Shown: one piece after another, positions 61,927 through 64,000 of the stretch | Layout of the letters: each line of letters starts with the position of its first letter | Position numbering within the stretch: the first letter of the stretch is position 1 | Assembly: GCF_001936595.1 (NCBI RefSeq) | Contig: NZ_MLBG01000008.1 | Coordinates: 18,073 to 82,072 of the forward strand | DNA: 64,000 nucleotides | Reading direction: 5' to 3' | Origin: Desulfovibrio sp. DV | GTDB lineage: Bacteria; Desulfobacterota; Desulfovibrionia; Desulfovibrionales; Desulfovibrionaceae | Position numbers and translations under genes: made by a program | The notes under the pieces: model-generated | Seen by the model: only the letters and a program-made list of their open reading frames with translations | Told to the model about the DNA's origin: nothing | Database searches by the model: none

Positions 61927-62402
61927 CTCGCCGTGAAGAGGATGGTGTTGGTATCTTCGCAATAGGAAACGATATCCGTGACCACCGTATCCGAGAGGCG
62001 ATCCACGACATGCCCGTTGACATCCACGCCGAGCCAGGCATCCGTCTGGAATTTTGCCAGCTTGGTGCATTCTTCCTGGGGGATGCTGGTGAGCTCGATG
62101 GAAAAGGCCGCATCGGCTGTCACCGGGGTCAGGGTGATGTTGCCGCCGAACGCATTTTTGAGAACTTCGCCCTTAATAAATGATTTGGGCACCACCCCGG
62201 CTTTGAGCGCCAGGCTATTGTCCAGGCCGCTATAATCGGCAGAGCCGGAAAACATATGCTGCACCTGCATGCGCAGGGTGACGAGATTTTGTTCGGTCTC
62301 GCCCAGCTTGGACGAGGAGAAGGCTGCGTTAAGGCCCAAGGCGGCTCCGGCCAGAATGATAAGGCCCACGAGAATGGCCCCAAGGGTTTCCAAAAGCGTC
62401 AT
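61923..62402 (-). CDS. pilS: PilS-like major thin-pilus pilin
   Basis: A 159-aa type IV pilin. The N-terminal helix starts at residue 1 (MTLLETLGAILVGLIILAG) with the essential glutamate at position 5; the globular part has a C-terminal disulfide pair (EECTKL and VSYCEDT), as in type IVb pilins. The frame between the upstream in-frame TAG and the ATG holds no start codon, and GGAGG is correctly spaced, so the gene encodes no leader peptide as read. It lies between pilR and the ATPase gene. Confidence 0.85.
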   Translation of the reverse strand: MTLLETLGAILVGLIILAGAALGLNAAFSSSKLGETEQNLVTLRMQVQHMFSGSADYSGLDNSLALKAGVVPKSFIKGEVLKNAFGGNITLTPVTADAAFSIELTSIPQEECTKLAKFQTDAWLGVDVNGHVVDRLSDTVVTDIVSYCEDTNTILFTAR

Positions 62403-62403
62403 G

Positions 62404-63471
62404 TCAATATCCTCCGGTCGGTAAGAGTTGGGACTGCAACGAACCTATTGCCATTGCCAGTATTGATACTAAGGCGGTGATCAAGACGATTCCCATCAAG
62501 TTCATGAGCCGGGATTGCTGTTTGACCAGCTCTACTCCATCGTGCATCCACTCGGTCGCCAGTTCATGCATACGGCGATGGAAACTCGGCAACACAGCGT
62601 ACACCCGCAAATCATCAATAAGTTCCTGGTCAGGGAAACCCATTCCACAATCATACATCGATTCACCGAGGTTCTTGCCGATTCCGTTTTCAATGGAAAT
62701 GGCCAAAATGCGCTCTCGAAGGTAGGGACTGATCGTCTCGGAATTGATCATGCTCTCCAGAATGTGCGAGAGTTGGATGCCGGAGCGCATCATGGTCGCA
62801 AGCGTGTAGAGCCAGACCGAGCCCACCGTCAGGCGGTAAATCGACCAGGGGGGCAGGTTTTCGACGGAGAGCCGGAGCCGGCCGGTCCAGGCGGGTAGGG
62901 TCAAAAGCGCCGTGGCAATGATGGCGAGAAGAACAATCAGCGTGATGACCCCGGTGAAAGAAGCCACAAACGAGGTCATCTTGTAGAATGCTGCCGCCGC
63001 GCCATGCCATTTGGCGGGATCGGACAGCATGGCAAACTTGGGCATCACCATAACGGAGACGACACCCAATAACAGCATGCAGACGCCAAAGAGAAACACC
63101 GGATAGGCCAGCGCGCTCACCACGGCCCCGACGATCTTCTGACGGGCCGCCAACAGGCCGGCCGCCAGCTCCAGGCCATCGGGCAACCGGCCTGAACGCT
63201 GGCCGCTGGAGATCAGCATGACCTCTTCCGGCGTGGCAAAGTCGCTCAGGCTCGCGCCCAGGTTGTGCCCCAGACCCAGGTGTTCCAGCACTCGGGCGTA
63301 CACCAACGCCGTGGGGGACCGACGTGTGGCCGCCCGCAGTTGCATCTGTCGCAGGCTCTGGTCCAGACTCATGCCATGTCGGGCCTGGGCTGCCAGCTTT
63401 TTCCAGGTCCGTTGCCGTACCGAGCTGCTGAAGGCTAGGCGCGCCAGGAGTTCTGCCAAGTATTCGCGCAT
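62404..63471 (-). CDS. pilR: PilR-like pilus platform protein (GspF family)
   Basis: A 355-aa inner-membrane platform protein with two GspF repeats and three to four helices (VVSALAYPVFLFGVCMLLLGVVSVMVMP, FASFTGVITLIVLLAIIATALL, LMNLMGIVLITALVSILAMAIG). It anchors the pilus ATPases. The start ATG 63471 overlaps the pilQ stop as ATGA; the upstream frame extension to 63726 is an antisense-type shadow. Confidence 0.87.
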   Translation of the reverse strand: MREYLAELLARLAFSSSVRQRTWKKLAAQARHGMSLDQSLRQMQLRAATRRSPTALVYARVLEHLGLGHNLGASLSDFATPEEVMLISSGQRSGRLPDGLELAAGLLAARQKIVGAVVSALAYPVFLFGVCMLLLGVVSVMVMPKFAMLSDPAKWHGAAAAFYKMTSFVASFTGVITLIVLLAIIATALLTLPAWTGRLRLSVENLPPWSIYRLTVGSVWLYTLATMMRSGIQLSHILESMINSETISPYLRERILAISIENGIGKNLGESMYDCGMGFPDQELIDDLRVYAVLPSFHRRMHELATEWMHDGVELVKQQSRLMNLMGIVLITALVSILAMAIGSLQSQLLPTGGY

Positions 63472-64000
63472 CAGCGTCCCCCGGACACGAAAACCTGGTT
63501 GAAGTTGAGGGGGACGCCCAGACGCTCTTCCGCGAGATAGGGATCGACCTGGCCCTCTTTGATGAGCGCCACGGCGTGGTCGACGTAGCTGCGGCCTCCT
63601 TTTTCCTTGATCCAATATTCGTGGGCGCGGGGGATATTTCCTTCGCGCAAATACCCGAGCATTTCCTGGTCCGTAGCCACGATCTCGGCCGCGACTGTCT
63701 GCCCGATCAACCCGCGCTTGCGGCATTCCTCACAGCCATTGCCCCGGACGTACACGGATTCCCGGTCATCCAGGACGCGCCGCAACCGGCCGGCAACGTC
63801 TTCGGGCAGGTACTGTTGACGCTCCTCGGGCGAGAGGTCCATCAGCCGGATTTTGCACTTCGGGCACAGCATGGGCAGCAACCGCTGGTATTCGAGCCCG
63901 GCCAGGACGTTATGGTCGCAAATCTGTTCCAGCGGATTGCGATAGTGGGTGGCCAGGATGCTGACCAGGCGGGCGATGATGCCCATGGCGTTATTCGCAT
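63471..64000 (-). CDS. pilQ: PilQ-like pilus assembly ATPase, C-terminal part
   Basis: Partial: 176 codons up to the window edge, then continues outside. It is the C-terminal part of a GspE/PilQ-type ATPase: HxxN-like start (ANNAMGIIARLVSI), the four-cysteine zinc-binding segment (LCPKCKIRL and GCEECRKRG) and a terminal helical region. It should drive pilus extension. The Walker A and B regions lie beyond 64000. Confidence 0.87.
   Translation of the reverse strand, partial: ANNAMGIIARLVSILATHYRNPLEQICDHNVLAGLEYQRLLPMLCPKCKIRLMDLSPEERQQYLPEDVAGRLRRVLDDRESVYVRGNGCEECRKRGLIGQTVAAEIVATDQEMLGYLREGNIPRAHEYWIKEKGGRSYVDHAVALIKEGQVDPYLAEERLGVPLNFNQVFVSGGR

Noticed and set aside
1..64000. CRISPR arrays, rRNA genes, complete tRNAs, insertion sequences
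   Set aside because: No regular spacer-repeat pattern, rRNA segment, whole tRNA or transposase was recognised; only the tRNA-Glu 3' half is present.

Overview
The window looks like one end and most of the cargo of an integrative conjugative element (ICE) from a sulfate-reducing deltaproteobacterium, probably Desulfovibrionaceae. That placement is an inference. It rests on a MucR-type regulator, a ttr-type molybdoenzyme, DGC and C_GCAxxG_C_C proteins, and the pairing of a radical-SAM maturase with a nitrile-hydratase-like leader protein, all common in such genomes.

Layout. (1) 1-3856: chromosomal flank with a terminator, the 3' half of a tRNA-Glu(CTC) gene as attachment site, a tyrosine integrase, a control region with phased ATTTGTCA repeats and an oriT-like hairpin, then a MobC-like accessory protein and a MOBP-type relaxase. 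(2) 4268-19305, minus strand: two secreted rhodaneses, a CoA-disulfide-reductase-like flavoprotein, an XdhC protein, a TolC/RND/MFP efflux system with an embedded SpoIIE-type phosphatase, and a CcdA plus thioredoxin pair. (3) 19707-32974: the arsenic block. It holds a thioredoxin-like protein, an ArsP-type permease, a DGC protein and ArsR; a radical SAM/SPASM enzyme with an NHLP leader-like protein; ACR3 with its own ArsR; a ttrBCA-type respiratory molybdoenzyme; a universal stress protein; and SigZ with ArsM. (4) 33496-39436: a DUF5993/DsbB/tandem-rhodanese operon, small envelope proteins, and a LysR/C_GCAxxG pair with a decayed tandem copy. (5) 39954-47722: AT-rich defence-like genes (AbiEii-type nucleotidyltransferase, OLD nuclease, HD plus Hsp90-type ATPase) with a serine resolvase; a resolvase 3' remnant lies at the far side. 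(6) 47776-64000: maintenance and transfer genes (ParA and a ribbon-helix-helix partner, MucR, tail-collar protein, TopA, transglycosylase, ArdC-primase, TraF, TraG, TrbI) and an R64-type thin pilus (PilV, PilM, PilT-like ATPase, PilS, PilR, PilQ; the last runs off the window).

How it fits together. The integrase inserts the element at tRNA-Glu, the relaxase, coupling protein and pilus move it, and the cargo gives metalloid efflux, arsenic methylation, sulfur/disulfide handling and an extra anaerobic terminal reductase. Composition is mosaic: the ttr and transfer genes are GC-rich, while the DsbB and defence segments are AT-rich.

Caution. At least five reading frames are interrupted in a way that one base would repair, four of them at runs of T (membrane protein near 1390, AbiEii near 40620, OLD near 43650, TraG near 57850) and one beside a short purine run in TraG near 58104. 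Either the sequence has homopolymer errors or these genes are decaying or phase-variable. The best candidates for something new are the NHLP/radical-SAM pair inside the arsenic cluster, the pilin genes that cannot encode a leader peptide, and the HD-Hsp90 protein in the resolvase-flanked defence patch.
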